Positions 8,621 through 20,273 of a DNA stretch of 64,000 nt are shown here, piece by piece (position 1 is the first letter of the stretch; the number at the start of each line of letters is the position of its first letter). The notes below the pieces were generated by a model. The model was not told the DNA's origin, searched no databases, and was given only the letters and a program-made list of their open reading frames with translations. The translations under genes and the position numbers were made by a program. Location of the stretch: contig NC_088302.1 of NCBI RefSeq assembly GCF_032854445.1, forward strand, positions 15,621,338 to 15,685,337. The letters are read 5' to 3'. The DNA comes from Liolophura sinensis. Lineage: Eukaryota; Mollusca; Polyplacophora; Chitonida; Chitonidae.

Positions 8621-9084
8621 ATAGAGTTAGTGCTCTGCTGCCAGCTATTCAAAAGCGTATTAATTTCCGTCTCTTCCCAATGGTGTAAATGACACTTAAT
8701 CTGGACTAATGTTAATGACCGAGTTTAAGTCCTAATACTATTTTAACTATGCTCTTGTACTCAAGGGTCATATCAAGGGCAAGATAAAATAAACTACGGC
8801 TCAAAGATCACTGATCTAGAATTCCCCAAATGCAGTCTTAGTCACAGCTGACAGCCTAAAGTAGCTCTCGGATATCTGTGGACCGTAGATTCTATCATGT
8901 TCTTGACGTTTATTGATGACCTTTGCATTGTTTATGTACGCTCTTCCCCCGTATTCCAGAAACAAATATTTGTGAAGCTTTTCCCCTAAAAATGCTGTAA
9001 ATTCCATTATAAAACGCTCTCTTTACATAATATTTACAGAGTATATATAGTCATTGTTTTCAAGATTGTATATTAGTGATAGGG

Positions 9085-9535
9085 AACCAACAATAATTCG
9101 GGATATGGGAAAGAAAATAAACCACTCAACCCGAACCAATAATATAGCCTATTTCTTTCTACTAGTTTTTACCTTATTTCTGTGAAGATTTTTAAAAAAA
9201 TTTTCAGTAGAAAAGATCAAGTATCTAGAGTTTAGTGCAAGAGATTTCCTTTGAATAACTGAAAATAATAACTGAATAAAATGTCAAAATTTGGCGGCTG
9301 GCTTGCAGTTCGGGTTAATTTATTGCCTATTTGGATAGTAAAATCTCCGCATTATGGGGATTATGTGATCTTTATTCGCTTACTGCGAAATTTAGTAGCC
9401 TGCTGGACAAAGAGAGAAAATTGCTTTAAGAGCTTTGATACCATTAATGTCGTTCCCAATGTTTACATTAAAGCTTCATGGTGGTTTGGAGGATATCAGG
9501 TGACATAAATATGACGACGGCCAGCTTTTCATGTA
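9085..9535 (+). repeat. R3 dispersed repeat, copy 2
   Basis: Direct partner of 1985-2515. It shares CGCATTATGGGGATTAT and CTGGACAAAGAGAGAAAATTG. A 1-base difference between the copies just before CGCATTATGG puts their long frames out of register, which argues against coding function. Confidence 0.6.
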
Positions 9536-10580
9536 TAAACATTGTACTGTTACTGGCTGCCCTGAAGCCATGAGGCTATATTTCCAAGTGGGAACATAGA
9601 CCTTATTAGTGAATTGCGCACTGTTTACCGTCAACACGACACAAACGAGAATTGCATTTTTACAACCGTCTTTTTGTTCATGTGCTATGAATTTATGTAC
9701 TCTTTTTTAAGAACTGATTTACAGCGTTGAAAAAATTAAATCTGTATCTCAGTATTAGTGTCGTTAGTGACCCGCAAAATACTAACTAAACCAATGCATT
9801 ATTGTCTCTTACTTTAAGCAAAATTTATTAATCCGATATCACAGACAAAGAGTCAGCACCAAGTTGCAAGTGCGCTCGATGCAAGCTTGTGGCACCAGTC
9901 TTCAAAAAGTCGATATGCAGAAGACTAATATGTTTCCAGTTTTTGCCATAATCTTGCCATCCATGCATCTTGTCATTTTATCAACAATCTGTATTCAGTC
10001 GCAATCAGGTATTTGAATAAAATAAAAAGCATGTCGTACAAAGAGAAATTGAAAAAAAAGGTTTTGTAACACACACAAGTGTATTCGAGAGAAGGGTCAG
10101 GCACAGCGGGATCACTAGCTATATTGGATCTCTCAGCAGAAAGGCAAAATTATTCAAAAAGTCAAGGTATTTCATTTTTGAAAGGTAATTTATTAATTCA
10201 CACTCCAACCAATTCATTTAAAAGAGGTCGTACGCATGACTGGATACTGTTATAATTTTTCTTCTTTATAGCAGGACATTGTGTCTATTACCAACATGGA
10301 CTTTCCAATGTTTAAACATAGAGTGTTGTTGACCGCGTGCTGGATTTGACGTATCGAATATTAGACGCGTATGTCTTTTCGACGTCATTCACAAACTGCC
10401 TACCACTTCTATTTGGAGGTAACTATCTTACGTTGAAACAATAAATATTGTCTTGATGCTAATTTTATTTTTATTAATGCAACAGATCTTTGGGCAATTT
10501 GACTTTCAATATTGTTTTACCGGTTGACGGCCTGAACTGTAAGTTGGATGCTTCACTACCGATTCACCAGCATGAAAACC
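9536..10580. other. No recognisable feature
   Basis: AT-rich, no coding motif, no match to the named repeats. Low-complexity A/T runs only. Confidence 0.45.
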
Positions 10581-10582
10581 AG

Positions 10583-11170
10583 CCGAGGCTGCATGGTGTC
10601 GAGTTTTTCATATTCCATGAATGTCTGCGATCAGCGCAATTGACATGGATCTAGGCGTCACAACCGCAGACATTCGTATACCAGCCGTCAGTCAAAATAG
10701 ACGTTCCTGGTCAATAATGGCAAGGCCAGCTCCCAAAACAACGTTCAACACAAACCACGAAAGAACCAAGTATATAAAGTATGAGCATAAGACATTCATA
10801 CGAGGAGTAACAAGTTTCATTTATCTTGGAAAGACGCAAGGAATGGTCTAGGTGAACGAATGAAATCGGCATTCAAATAATACGACATGTTGGTTTATCA
10901 GGTGTCGATAATTACAATATGCACCTCAGTTGTGCTTTGATTGCAACTATTCATATATCCAACGTGAAGATCTATAATTCAACGTGATGGATATACAGTC
11001 CCTAGGCCCAAATTAAGTAGACTATGCTTTCTGATTTCACCACTGCCCCCTACATGTACTTGTACTGTGTTGTTTACGGTATGACTAACAGACGAAAGTA
11101 TACAGACTGACTAGTTTAGTGACTGACTTTACTTTACTAGAGCATATACCCATTTGTCTCTTGAACTAAC
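10583..11170. repeat. R4 dispersed repeat, longest copy
   Basis: Contains two modules seen elsewhere: CGTATACCAGCCGTCAGTC / AAAACAACGTTCAACACAAA (recurs, inverted, at 23757, 47126, 59720 and 60110), and CTTTGATTGCAACT with ATATATCCAACGTG (recurs at 56960 and, inverted, near 59620 and 59930). The left and right ends match 1095-1450. No open frame is conserved among copies. Class unknown. Confidence 0.55.
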
Positions 11171-11239
11171 ACTAGGCAGACACTGCCTTACCACCTCGCT
11201 TCAAGTAGCATCTACAGCCTTGTTACCTCTAATAAATTG

Positions 11240-11393
11240 GGCCGTAAGTGAAAAGGTCTGTCAACAACCTGCGGATGGTCGTGGGTTTCCTGGGCTCGGC
11301 CCGGTTTCCTCCCACCATAATGCTGGCCGCCGTCGTATAAGTGGAATATTCTTGAATACGGCATAAAAAACACCAATCAAGTAAATAAATAAA
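11240..11393 (+). mobile_element. SINE-A, 5' truncated, clear TSD
   Basis: Begins at GGCCGTAAGTG, in the middle of the SINE-A body, and continues through AACCTGCGGATGGTCGTGGG, CCCGGTTTCCTCCCACCATA, ATGCTGGCCGCCGTCGTATA and a tail ending AAATAAATAAA. Flanked by the exact 12-bp repeat TCTAATAAATTG (11228-11239 and 11394-11405). The target resembles the CTAATAAATTG block of R1. Confidence 0.85.
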
Positions 11394-11517
11394 TCTAATA
11401 AATTGCATTCACCTTCACTGCCTGCTTTACATAGTCCAGGTTGTTATTATTAAAGCTACATGTGTGTAACTACGGGGACTGTAAGTTGCTCTTATTTAGA
11501 GGTTTACATCAACAGTA

Positions 11518-11520
11518 TAT

Positions 11521-11595
<75 letters not shown>

Positions 11596-11634
11596 TTTTA
11601 TTTATTTATTTCATTGGTGTTTTACGCCGTATTC
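11518..11634 (-). mobile_element. TTTA microsatellite grown from a SINE-A tail
   Basis: About 23 TTTA units are followed by TTGGTGTTTTACGCCGTATTCAAG, the reverse of the extreme 3' end of SINE-A. The rest of the SINE is missing. The tetranucleotide run is therefore the expanded AATA tail of a nearly fully truncated copy. AGTATA on each side (11514 and 11645) is a possible short target-site duplication. Confidence 0.75.
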
Positions 11635-11651
11635 AAGCACCAATAGTATAA

Positions 11652-12180
11652 ACTCCTGAGGTAAAAACTGACATGAGGTCGAACTTGACGAGGGCATATC
11701 ACCTGTACTCCGTGGCAAGCATCACCGAGACCTGATCCATTTTATCTGCTTTCATGTGAATATTCATGAAATGTAATAACAGCAAAGCGTTTTCAATAAT
11801 TCTAAACCAATGACGTTTAATAAATTGCATATTTGACCTAATTCTTCTCAAGCCATGGTGCTTGTTGCTGTATAATTTGCTGTGTTTCCATACACAATCA
11901 GAGTAAAACCCTAACTGAGCTAAACTCACCTTATACACATGTGTTTATTTACTACTTTTCACACCGTGGTTGTTCGGGTCACAATGGTCTGATTTTCCTA
12001 TCTATGCTGTAGTCTTGTCACTTGTATCTCTGTATGAACCAGGATTCTGTCGCTGAACTAAACGTCTCAGAAGCCTGATCTCTTTGCACTGTTTTGTTCT
12101 TTAAATGTGATGAGGACAGTATTTTGAGAACTTTCAGAACAGTGGCATGTAGTGAATTGCACTTAACACGACAGCGTTTT
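11652..12180 (+). repeat. R1 copies, probably two in series
   Basis: First part: AATAATTCTAAACCAATGAC, CTAATTCTTCTCAAGCCATG, AGAGTAAAACCCTAACTGAG. Then a diverged terminal block, GAACCAGGATTCTGTCGCTG (the uninterrupted form of the LTR target), TTCTTTAAATGTGATGA and GTGGCATGTAGTGAATTGCA, the start of a further unit. The series supports a tandem or cyclic arrangement of R1 units. Confidence 0.6.
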
Positions 12181-12227
12181 TGTAAGACCGATGGATTCGT
12201 TTGACATCCCTCAAAAACAGCCGCAGA

Positions 12228-12480
12228 ATATGCGTTAATCATTCTGAACCATCGTCGCATAAATCCACAAACCGCAAGAAATCGTCTGCGGGAGACTGGG
12301 TTGCGAAAACACGTCGTTCTGGGAAAAGTCCGTCGTTGACGCCACAACATCGTCAAGTAAGGTTGCAGTGGTGCAGACAGCACGTCAGACGCCCTGTGCA
12401 CTGGTGGCGAAATGTGCTGTTTACGGATGAATCTCTTTTCGACATTTCCCATTCAGATGGACATCAACGCGTGTATCACT
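12228..12480 (+). pseudogene. Tc1/mariner-type transposase fragment
   Basis: The second half reads (plus strand, frame of 12201) LTPQHRQVRLQWCRQHV, then WWRNVLFTDESLFDI and DGHQRVY. This is the segment of Tc1-like transposases that joins the second DNA-binding helix-turn-helix to the first catalytic Asp (in TDES, codon 12425-12427). The first half, INPQTARNRLRETGLRKH, lies in another frame and ends at a stop near 12333, so a frameshift separates them. The N-terminal DNA-binding domain and the other two catalytic acids are missing, as are TIRs. Tc1 transposases are about 340 residues, so only about a quarter remains. A dead fragment beside R1. Confidence 0.8.
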
Positions 12481-12484
12481 AGTA

Positions 12485-14060
12485 TAACAAGTAGCAAAAT
12501 AACGACTCCCCCTAACCATAAATGAGTTAACTTGACCAGAAGCCTCGGTTGAGTGTTGGGGTCGGGGAGAGGGGAATCCTAGGTAGCCGTACACTTGTTT
12601 AAGCGTGTTTAAAAAGGAATAAAAATATAGATATCCACCATTAAACTGGAGTTTAAGCCATGTACACTGAGGCACAAATTAAAGAACCTGATATGGTAAA
12701 GCGGGGAATCTGCTCTCATGCAAGAAACTGTGCACCTCAAGAAACGAAACTGACTATGGCTGTGAGTGACAGCTACTGACACACTCGTAAAGCTAATTCT
12801 TTTTTCAGTTCTGTTTTACTCTTTTTTTCCCCTTTTACATAAGGCCGCAAGCGTGCACTGAAGCATAAAATTGAGAAATAGTCACGTGTTCAAAATACAC
12901 TGAAGTGCTCTTTTTCCGCATTAGACACTGCAGGGTGTAATTTTCATGCTTATAATTTTCGCTACGCATAACATGTTAATGTTAATGATAGCTAGAAGAT
13001 GACATGTGCTCTCAACAAGATTCACGTATGATTTCACTATAGTTGCCACACGTTTCGTAATACAATAGCTGGCCCATTCTAATTCACGATAACACTTAAC
13101 TAATGCAAGACGGCCTATAACGTTACTCATACAAAAGCATGTTTCCAAAGACAAGAAAACGACAACATGGTGCATCCTGTTCTCCATAGTTACGTAGTTA
13201 GTCCACTGTAATGCGAAGGAGGCATTAGTGTGTATTGCAGAAATATGGATTTTAATCTTGTCAAAATATGACAAAACTTTATAAAGTTTACATTATAAAG
13301 ATAAAGGTTAGCCAAAACAAAACTTTGGCAGCACGTAGAGATACACAATGAAAGTTTCAGCACTGAACGTTAACACTGTATATTAAGAACACAGCGCCTC
13401 CTTTGAACGATAAATTGGCGTTTTTGATCGGGAGGGCATTTTTGGCGAGTTATTACTAAGCAACCATCTCTTTTATGACCACATAAATTTTATGGGTGTT
13501 TCGATCTAGTTTTATACTTCTTGATTTGGAAATGTACAGAATTCTGCTGGGATTTTGAAATTTGCACATTCTTATCGTACCTCTCTCCGATTCGAGGTCG
13601 ATTCTCCACCTTACCGTATCAGGTCCTTTACCGGATCACAAAGTACCAATCGGGTCGCCTGTTCAAAAGTTTACTGAGTTTGTTCCCTAGAAATGCCGGG
13701 TGAAAGCACAACAAATGTCAGTTATAGTTCAACAAAACTGAAATCTCCTCGTCTGTGAACTGCCATGTAAGAAAATGATATGAATGCCGTTAAGAAAACA
13801 GCTTGCGTTTGGGGAATGGATCAAAGTTACATTCGGCAAAGAGCCTCTAATTTACCAGCCTAGTGACAGTGTTTTAACAACACAGCTGGCTCTGTGATAA
13901 TTTTTTTTCCTTATTAGGCCGTATATTTTGTGGAACAATCATCTTACTTTATCATCATTTAATAGCTAATTAAATAACATACCACTTCTAGGTTTAAATT
14001 AAGCTAAACATCTGACAAAAAATGCGTTATCCGTACAAAATAAGGAATTTCAAAGAAAAT
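12485..14060. other. No supported gene
   Basis: Contains an open minus-strand frame of 117 codons (12921-13274) with no recognisable domain, no ATG at its 5' end and no splice context I can support. The rest is AT-rich, without matches to the named repeats. Confidence 0.4.
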
Positions 14061-14227
14061 TTGAGTGGGGAATTATGACAAAGACAACATTGTTGTTTCT
14101 CGTTTGAGTATATTTATTCGTGTGAAAAAAGATATCATCAATTCCAACTCTGAAAATGCCGAAACACCTGCCATCTTTCACTGCTGTCCATGGTGGGTTA
14201 AGAATCCCCCCAAGCCAGGTCCCTGTT

Positions 14228-14475
14228 TGTTAAATGTGACAATACAGAATTTAGAGCAATTGACGTCTTATAAATCAAATTAGACGTTTATGACGTCTAA
14301 TAAATGGCTGTTAACATTACTGCATCTCGTTTTACTATGGTGCTTTAACTATGGTGGTAGGTTCCTTTCACTTTTTAAACATTTAGATGAACAGTGAGAA
14401 GTAAACAATCACTTTGGTAAACGGCGGTGTCCAGATTTCACCAGTTACGTGTGACCTGGTTTTACTCGCTATAGT
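14228..14475 (+). repeat. R1 copy
   Basis: TGTTAAATGTGACAATACAG, GACGTCTAATAAATGGCTG, AACATTACTGCATC, CACCAGTTACGTGTGACC, then TGGTTTTACTCGCTATAGT. It stops at the C-rich tract. The GACGTC-TAATAA block is partly duplicated (14266 and 14293). Confidence 0.6.
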
Positions 14476-14479
14476 GAAC

Positions 14480-14537
14480 ACCCCCCACCCCCATCCCACG
14501 CCCCACCCCACGCCCCACCCCCACGCTCAACCCCCCA
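14480..14537. repeat. C-rich tract, possible G-quadruplex on minus strand
   Basis: At least seven runs of three or more C separated by one to six bases, with a CACGCCCCACCC-like internal repeat. The minus strand could form a G-quadruplex and the plus strand an i-motif. It is the most C-rich stretch of the window. Confidence 0.6.
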
Positions 14538-14539
14538 CC

Positions 14540-15055
14540 TCAACTCATGTGTTATACATTTCAGTCCGTTACATGCTTTGCCAAAGGAACCATACACTGA
14601 GGATGTCTAATCACCAAATACCATGCTTCTTACAGTCATGACAGTTATTGTGGTAGTTAAATCGTGGCAGTTAAATCGGTCTGTAAGAGGACCACAGCCT
14701 GAATAGGTAGGTACATGGCTGGTGCCTGAGAGAACAGACTGGTGAGATCGTATTCTGACTGAAATCCCTAAACGTATGATCTGGCTAAATACACATTCAT
14801 GTGAACGAAACTCAGAGGTACAGTCGCGTGCCGAGTTGGAACAGAGTACCGGGACTTGCTTCCAGGCTTTGTCTGTGATAACTGACCGATACTTCAACGC
14901 CTGGACAAACAGCACAAAAATTTTGCACGCAGGCCAATAAAATGTACATTTTTTCGGTAACAAAAAAATCCTATTTCCTAACAAACTTCTATCGATTTAT
15001 TCAATTGGAATCATAAAATTGTACCCTTTTATCACTTGTTTGCTCTCTGCAAACT
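14540..15055. other. No supported gene
   Basis: A minus-strand frame of 125 codons (14607-14984) shows no domain, and its start and end have no splice or promoter context that I can support. I see no repeat match. Confidence 0.4.
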
Positions 15056-15059
15056 GTAC

Positions 15060-15700
15060 CCATTTGCGTATTTGCTTCAAATGTGCTCTAAATTCTAAGA
15101 GCGACGTGCGTTACAACCTTTGGAAACACAATATAATCACGCCTTTGGACACAAAAAACCTGCGATCTTTTTAAAGCATTAGATGGGTTCTGGGCTTGAA
15201 GTAGCGCAGAGAATGTTAAGGGCCACTTAGGCGGTCAGAAGGAAGGCGTCTTTTCAGTACAACCCATTAACGGGAGAACGAAAATTAACCTTCGATCGCT
15301 AGTGATAGAATTATAACCCTGTATTAGTGACCGTTACAACAACTTAAGGCTCTGAACCTGAGATTGAAAAATACCGGCGTCATTTATTGTGATGAAAGGG
15401 CTGTGATGCCCCTAAGCTTAAATGAAGGCAAGACAGCTGAAAGAAATAATAATTGAAAGCAAGAGTTTTTTCTTGCACATTGCAGTTGGCATTTCTCGCC
15501 CCTAACCGACATTGCCGCACTCAAATTTTCCAGGCGTCAGAATGTTGCGCCTTTCTTAAAGTTAACCAACGGCGACATTAGGATATGCGCTGCGGCAATT
15601 TAATGCATTTCTTTTCAGCAGCTGTCAGATTTAATCAAAACTGATCACTACAAGGTAGCCCCTGTGGAACGAAGAGAATTCCACATCTGCTGTCTTCCTT
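15060..15700 (+). repeat. R2 dispersed repeat, long copy
   Basis: Core: GGCATTTCTCGCCCCTAACC, TGCCGCACT, TTTCCAGGCGTCAGAATG, TTGCGCCTTTC, AACCAACGGC, CTTTTCAGCAGCTGTCAGAT. The core recurs at 18262, 19287, 27720 and 37605, always on the plus strand. The upstream part (CGTGCGTTACAACCTTTG; AACCCATTAACGGGAGAACG) also recurs at 27440 and 37470, so the unit is at least 600 bp. Not coding. Confidence 0.6.
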
Positions 15701-16735
15701 ATGGCGATTTAAAAATATGAAACATCTCAGTAAAGCTTATTTCAGCGTATATGCTTTTATACATGTACACAGAAAAGTGGCAGTCTATTAACGAACTACA
15801 AAAGCCCCTTCTTAACATATCATTTTTGTCCAAAATGTGGATTGCATGCAAAAATACTGTTTTTGCTAACTGAAGACAAATATTTTTACGTGGCTATTAT
15901 TGTTGATCTTTAAGCCCATTAAGGTGTCTATTGTTGTTGCCTTTTGAGTTTACTTTTATAAGTCTGTAACAGATTATTGGAGGCTTTATATTTACATTTC
16001 TAGATTACTGAAGCGAAAGTTTTTACCAGTTGTTATCATAGATCACTTTATCCAAGGAAAGTCCATGTTGTATTTCTGCTGAGAGGAAATGTTTAACCAT
16101 ATGGCTGTGTAAGATTTGTCACTTTTCCTGAAGCAAAATAACAATTTTTTACAAACAAATTGATCATCAGGAAACTTTGTGTAGTGAATAGCTCTACCGC
16201 CTAGAAGGCAGCACTACTCCTCCCCCCGCAGGGGTCATCCTGTGGAAATGAAATGCACCATGTTTTTGCCTTTTGAGTGTGGGGAAGAGGACTTCCACGA
16301 AATGGCTACAGAAAAGTGGTCACTTGTCAAACACTACACACTCGTGCTCGACTTTTGATGCAGAACAACATCCTAGTGCTTGACCGTGTGGTAGTCAATG
16401 TTGTATTTTCTATTAGCTGGGAAGGGGCGGGAAGGCCAAATAAAGTTACAATAGTCTTGTCTTGTTTTTTGTTTTTTTTATTATTTACACTACAGTACTG
16501 TAACTGGTCTATGGAGTGTTGATGGGTGGAGAGCTACAGAGAATAGGCTACCGAAATGGCGCGGGTTCCCTGACAGTCCAAAACGATGAAATATTCCGGA
16601 CTTCAGTTGGAATGCAGGGAACCCTGCATGGAGCATAAATATAACCACATGTAAATAATGGTGGTTAACTTTATCTTGAAAGCGCAGGATAAGGCTTTAT
16701 TGAAAACAGTCATAGTTAATGAACGGCAGTCGCTT
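15701..16735. other. No recognisable feature
   Basis: No gene or named repeat seen. The stretch near 15980-16060 may be a faint continuation of R2 (compare 28050-28090). Confidence 0.4.
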
Positions 16736-16739
16736 AACT

Positions 16740-16836
16740 TTTCTCTCTGATGTGTTGCCAAGGATCAATGTAGAAAGTTGGCCACCTAATTCCGGTTTTA
16801 CTTTCTGTACTGTAAGTCCAAAATTATATTACTAGC
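16740..16836 (+). repeat. R1 copy, eroded
   Basis: Only the end is readable: CCGGTTTTACTTTCTGTACT, GTAAGTCCAAAATTATATTA. Assignment rests on this terminal block. Confidence 0.35.
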
Positions 16837-16839
16837 CTA

Positions 16840-18260
16840 ACTTCGATTTATTGGTCAGACGGAAGAGATGTTCATCTTTAGGTAACCGGGCACCACCCGC
16901 ACGGCGAGAAGTATGCCACGATCAACTGAATCTTCTCCGCGTTAATAAGCAGTTCAAAACTCGATATATTTACACATTTGTTTATTTACATAAGTTTACA
17001 TTAATGAAGCTATACCGGAGACTTTTGGCAAAAAATCAACATTTGCTAACCAAGTCACATTTTCTGTATTTACCAAAATAAATCATACTATTTTGCTTCC
17101 TTAAATATAACACTCGTACCTGTACTATTTAGCGTTCAAATGATTCTAAAGTTGAAAAAGATATAATGCTATACGTTTTATTAATTTTAGGAACTTTTTT
17201 ACGGATTTTGAACAGGAAAACGCGCACAGATGAGTCTGATATTTTTGTGAAAGGTATAATCCTATTGACTATTCCAAAATAACAGCAAACATTCTATTGG
17301 ATTTACGCTGATAATTTTTTTTTGCCAAAAATTTCGGATATAGCATTCACCAGCTCATATTACAACGCTTAGAATTTCTGGAAATTTACAGGATGAGGAC
17401 GAGAGCGTCTTCGATTCTTACATATTACAATATTTTAAAAGATTGGTTTAAATTAAAAGATTGGTCCAATTAAAATTTAACTGTTTGCATTTTATTACAA
17501 ACTGGCACATCGCTCGTATAATGAAACCAAAGAGTTACTGCAATTGCAAATGTATTACGAATCGAGTTATTCAAGTCGTCTCCTTTCCTGTCCTTGTCAC
17601 TACTTAGACGACCTTGCGCTAAAACTGGTCTCAGTGAAATCCCAGAACAGACGGAATACATGTAGTTAATACCTTATCTGTCTCGCAAGACGCTCGGGTA
17701 TAATCGAGATCCAGTTTTAGACCTGTATAACCAGATGTGGGACTTTCTGCTTCCAGGTTTGGTCTACAAATATAACGGCTTGATGAACTCGTGTCTGACC
17801 TACAGAATCAAGGTCAAATGAGGTTTAACGGTATAATTTACCAGTGACACCAAGTCTTTAATATTCCCAATGGGTTTCTCCAAGCAGTTAATCGTTTTCT
17901 GTTCTGTACACGTTATGATACGACTGAGGTAATTTTACGTTACACGTTAGACATTGGGACAATGAGAAGGTAGCTGTTCATTACACAAATACACAACCGA
18001 AAGTGCCTCAAACATTTCAAAGCACTACGTGTTTTCTAACGGGAGTATCATTACATGTTTTAGGGGCCGCGCAGAAGTGCTCAGAAGAACATATGGAAAA
18101 GGCCTTTGCCACGAAACAAATGTGAGACTAGGAAAAAAACGAAGTTCGATCGGTCTCATTTCGTCTTTTTATCTTTTACGGCATTACACGCTTGACTACG
18201 ATGAAAGCATCGGAATACCTCTAAGCCTAAACCACAGTGAGGTACATTAGTGAATCAGTA
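16840..18260. other. No recognisable feature
   Basis: AT-rich. Frames at 16851-17081, 17470-17661 and 18029-18250 are short, without motif or conserved partner in the window. Confidence 0.4.
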
Positions 18261-18261
18261 A

Positions 18262-18425
18262 TTCAGACCAAGTTTTTTTCCCAAAGCCACTGGCATTTCT
18301 CGCCCCCTACCGGGGCGGCTACAGTAAAATTTCCCAGGCGTCGGAATATTGCGCTTTTCAGGAACCTAACCAACGGCTAGAGTGCCTTTCGTTTTTCAGC
18401 CAACGGATTTAATCAGGGAATGGAA
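18262..18425 (+). repeat. R2 core copy
   Basis: CTGGCATTTCTCGCCCCCTA, TTTCCCAGGCGTCGGAATAT, TGCGCTTTTC, CTAACCAACGGCTAG, GATTTAATCAGGGAA. Same orientation as the other R2 copies. Confidence 0.6.
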
Positions 18426-18721
18426 ACTATGTGTCATTGCAATGACGTGAATTTGACATTCCGTAAAACCCTCATTGCAATCATATTTCAGGTCAGTTGT
18501 AACAGAAAATGTTTTGAGCATGGTCTTTAAAAAGTATATATGCAATAATATTTGCAAGTTATTCATGGTTAGCAACTGCAATAACAATTTGGTCTTCGAA
18601 ATGGAAACAATGTATGCGCTTGTTAGCTGTGTTTTGGTTTACATCACAGGGGTGCTTACTGTAAGAGCTAGTGCCGTTGACCACGTGCAGGACATTGTAT
18701 AGCAAATTTGCTCTTTGGATG

Positions 18722-18795
18722 AACATATGCGTCAAACAAACGTTCATATATCAGCCTTCGATCAAACTGGACGGTGCGGATCAATAATCGCCAGA
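18722..18795 (-). repeat. R4 module fragment
   Basis: On the minus strand: ATTATTGATCCGCACCGTCC, GATATATGAACGTTTGTTTGACGCATATG, matching the 23757 and 60110 module. Confidence 0.5.
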
Positions 18796-19286
18796 CCCCG
18801 GGATCACGAAGCGATATTAGACTTGTCAAAATTTTATTCATTAATTTTGGTGTGTTCCCTTCCGTTATTTTAGCTGTACAATAATTTACAATTTGTACAA
18901 TTTGTTTTACAATAACTTTCCCAGAATTTACGTTGTCAAGCACTGTTTTGACATTGTGACATCAGAAATAACAATTTTAAAATCATCTGATATTTTGACT
19001 TAAGTCTAAGATCTTTTCGGTATCCCTTGGCTAGGCCATTTATGTGTAAGAAGCAAAGAAGTTACAATACTGTTAATCAGTTCTACATCTCAATTTTTGG
19101 ACGTTTCTTCCCGATTTCTCTCGTTCAATTGCAAGGTTTCGTTTACCACCCTTCCCCACTCTATCCACTGCACTGGATAGTTTTTACAACTTATTAAAGA
19201 AATAAAAGCATGTTTGTTATAACACCGGTGTGTATTTTTGCCGGCAAGCTGGAACCTGATAGGGAATTAGTTGAATCGTTCATCTC

Positions 19287-19350
19287 TAACAAGTGTTGCC
19301 ACACTAAAATTCCCCAGGCTTCAGAATGTTTCGTAATTTACCAACGGCAT
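19287..19350 (+). repeat. R2 core fragment next to microsatellite
   Basis: TGTTGCCACACTAAAATTCCCC, AGGCTTCAGAATGTTTCG, TTACCAACGGCATGAATATTA. It runs straight into the ATATT array. Confidence 0.55.
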
Positions 19351-19351
19351 G

Positions 19352-19490
19352 AATATTATATTATATTATATTATATTATATTACATTACATTACATTACA
19401 TTACATTACTTTACATTACATTACATTACATTATATTATATTATATTATATTATATTATATTATATTATATTATATTATATTATATTATT
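19352..19490. repeat. ATATT/ACATT pentanucleotide microsatellite
   Basis: About 28 units of 5 bp. A central block of ACATT variants (19381-19431) is bounded by ATATT on both sides, with one CTTT-containing imperfection. Confidence 0.9.
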
Positions 19491-19811
19491 GAACTCATCC
19501 TTTTCTAAACGATATTTTATAATTGAACTCATTTCTTTTCTAAATAATATTTAAATCAGTTAGTATAAATTAGTAACCTCCAATTATATTACTGCTAAAC
19601 ATGTCTGTTAAAGGGATATGGTAAATGAACTTGGTATGAGATGGAGCTTAAGGTGGAAGGTATACTCTCAGTCGACCGAAAGACATTGAGAACGACAATC
19701 TGATTTTCCACTTGTCGCTTTCCTTCACGAAAAAATGTAATTAATGACAAACAATGTGAAATGAAACATCCCTGGCCACCCAATCACACCAAATCGAACC
19801 ACTGCACCGAG

Positions 19812-19885
19812 AGTTAAACCAGAGCAGTGATGACGGTGTGACAGTTGACAAATAGTCAAACGTAAGCGGTGAAATCCGGCCTCAG
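19812..19885 (-). repeat. R1 fragment, minus
   Basis: GAGTTAAACCAGAGCAGTGATG, GTGTGACAGTTGACAAATAG, GGTGAAATCCGGCCTC: the reverse of the R1 terminal half. Confidence 0.6.
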
Positions 19886-20042
19886 CGTGTCACTGTTTTG
19901 CAACCCCAGGGACCTATAGAAATGAAATACCCATGACACCTTTTCATACAAATGAAATACCCTGAAAGGTAAGGAAGAAGAAATGATCAAGAATATAGAT
20001 ATATGTCTAACACCACTTACCTCTACGCCACATCTCAGACTG

Positions 20043-20273
20043 ATTTATTTATTTATTTATTTGATTGGTGTTTTACGCCGTGCTTAAGAATATTTCACTT
20101 ATATGGTGGGTGGAAACCGGGCAAACCCACGACCATCCGCAGGTTGCTGAAGAGACCATTCCACGTGCGGCTGGAGAGGAAGCCAGCATGAGCTGGACTT
20201 GAACCCACAGCGACCGCATTGGTGACAGGCTCCTGGGTCATTACGCTGCTCTAGCGCGCTAACCAACTGACAG
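20043..20273 (-). mobile_element. SINE-A, nearly complete
   Basis: Reverse complement with an AATA-type tail at the left and the tRNA-like head at the right (CTGGACTTGAACCCACAGCG is the reversed B box; CTAGCGCGCTAACCAACTG the reversed start). A 20-bp part of the body near GGTGGGTGGAAACCGGGC is shortened. Absent from the P1 partner copy, so it inserted after that duplication. Confidence 0.8.

Noticed and set aside
2264-9508. Frames at 2264-2476 and 9281-9508 as members of a protein family
   Set aside because: Both lie in R3, but a 1-base indel between the copies puts the two frames out of register, so no common protein is conserved.
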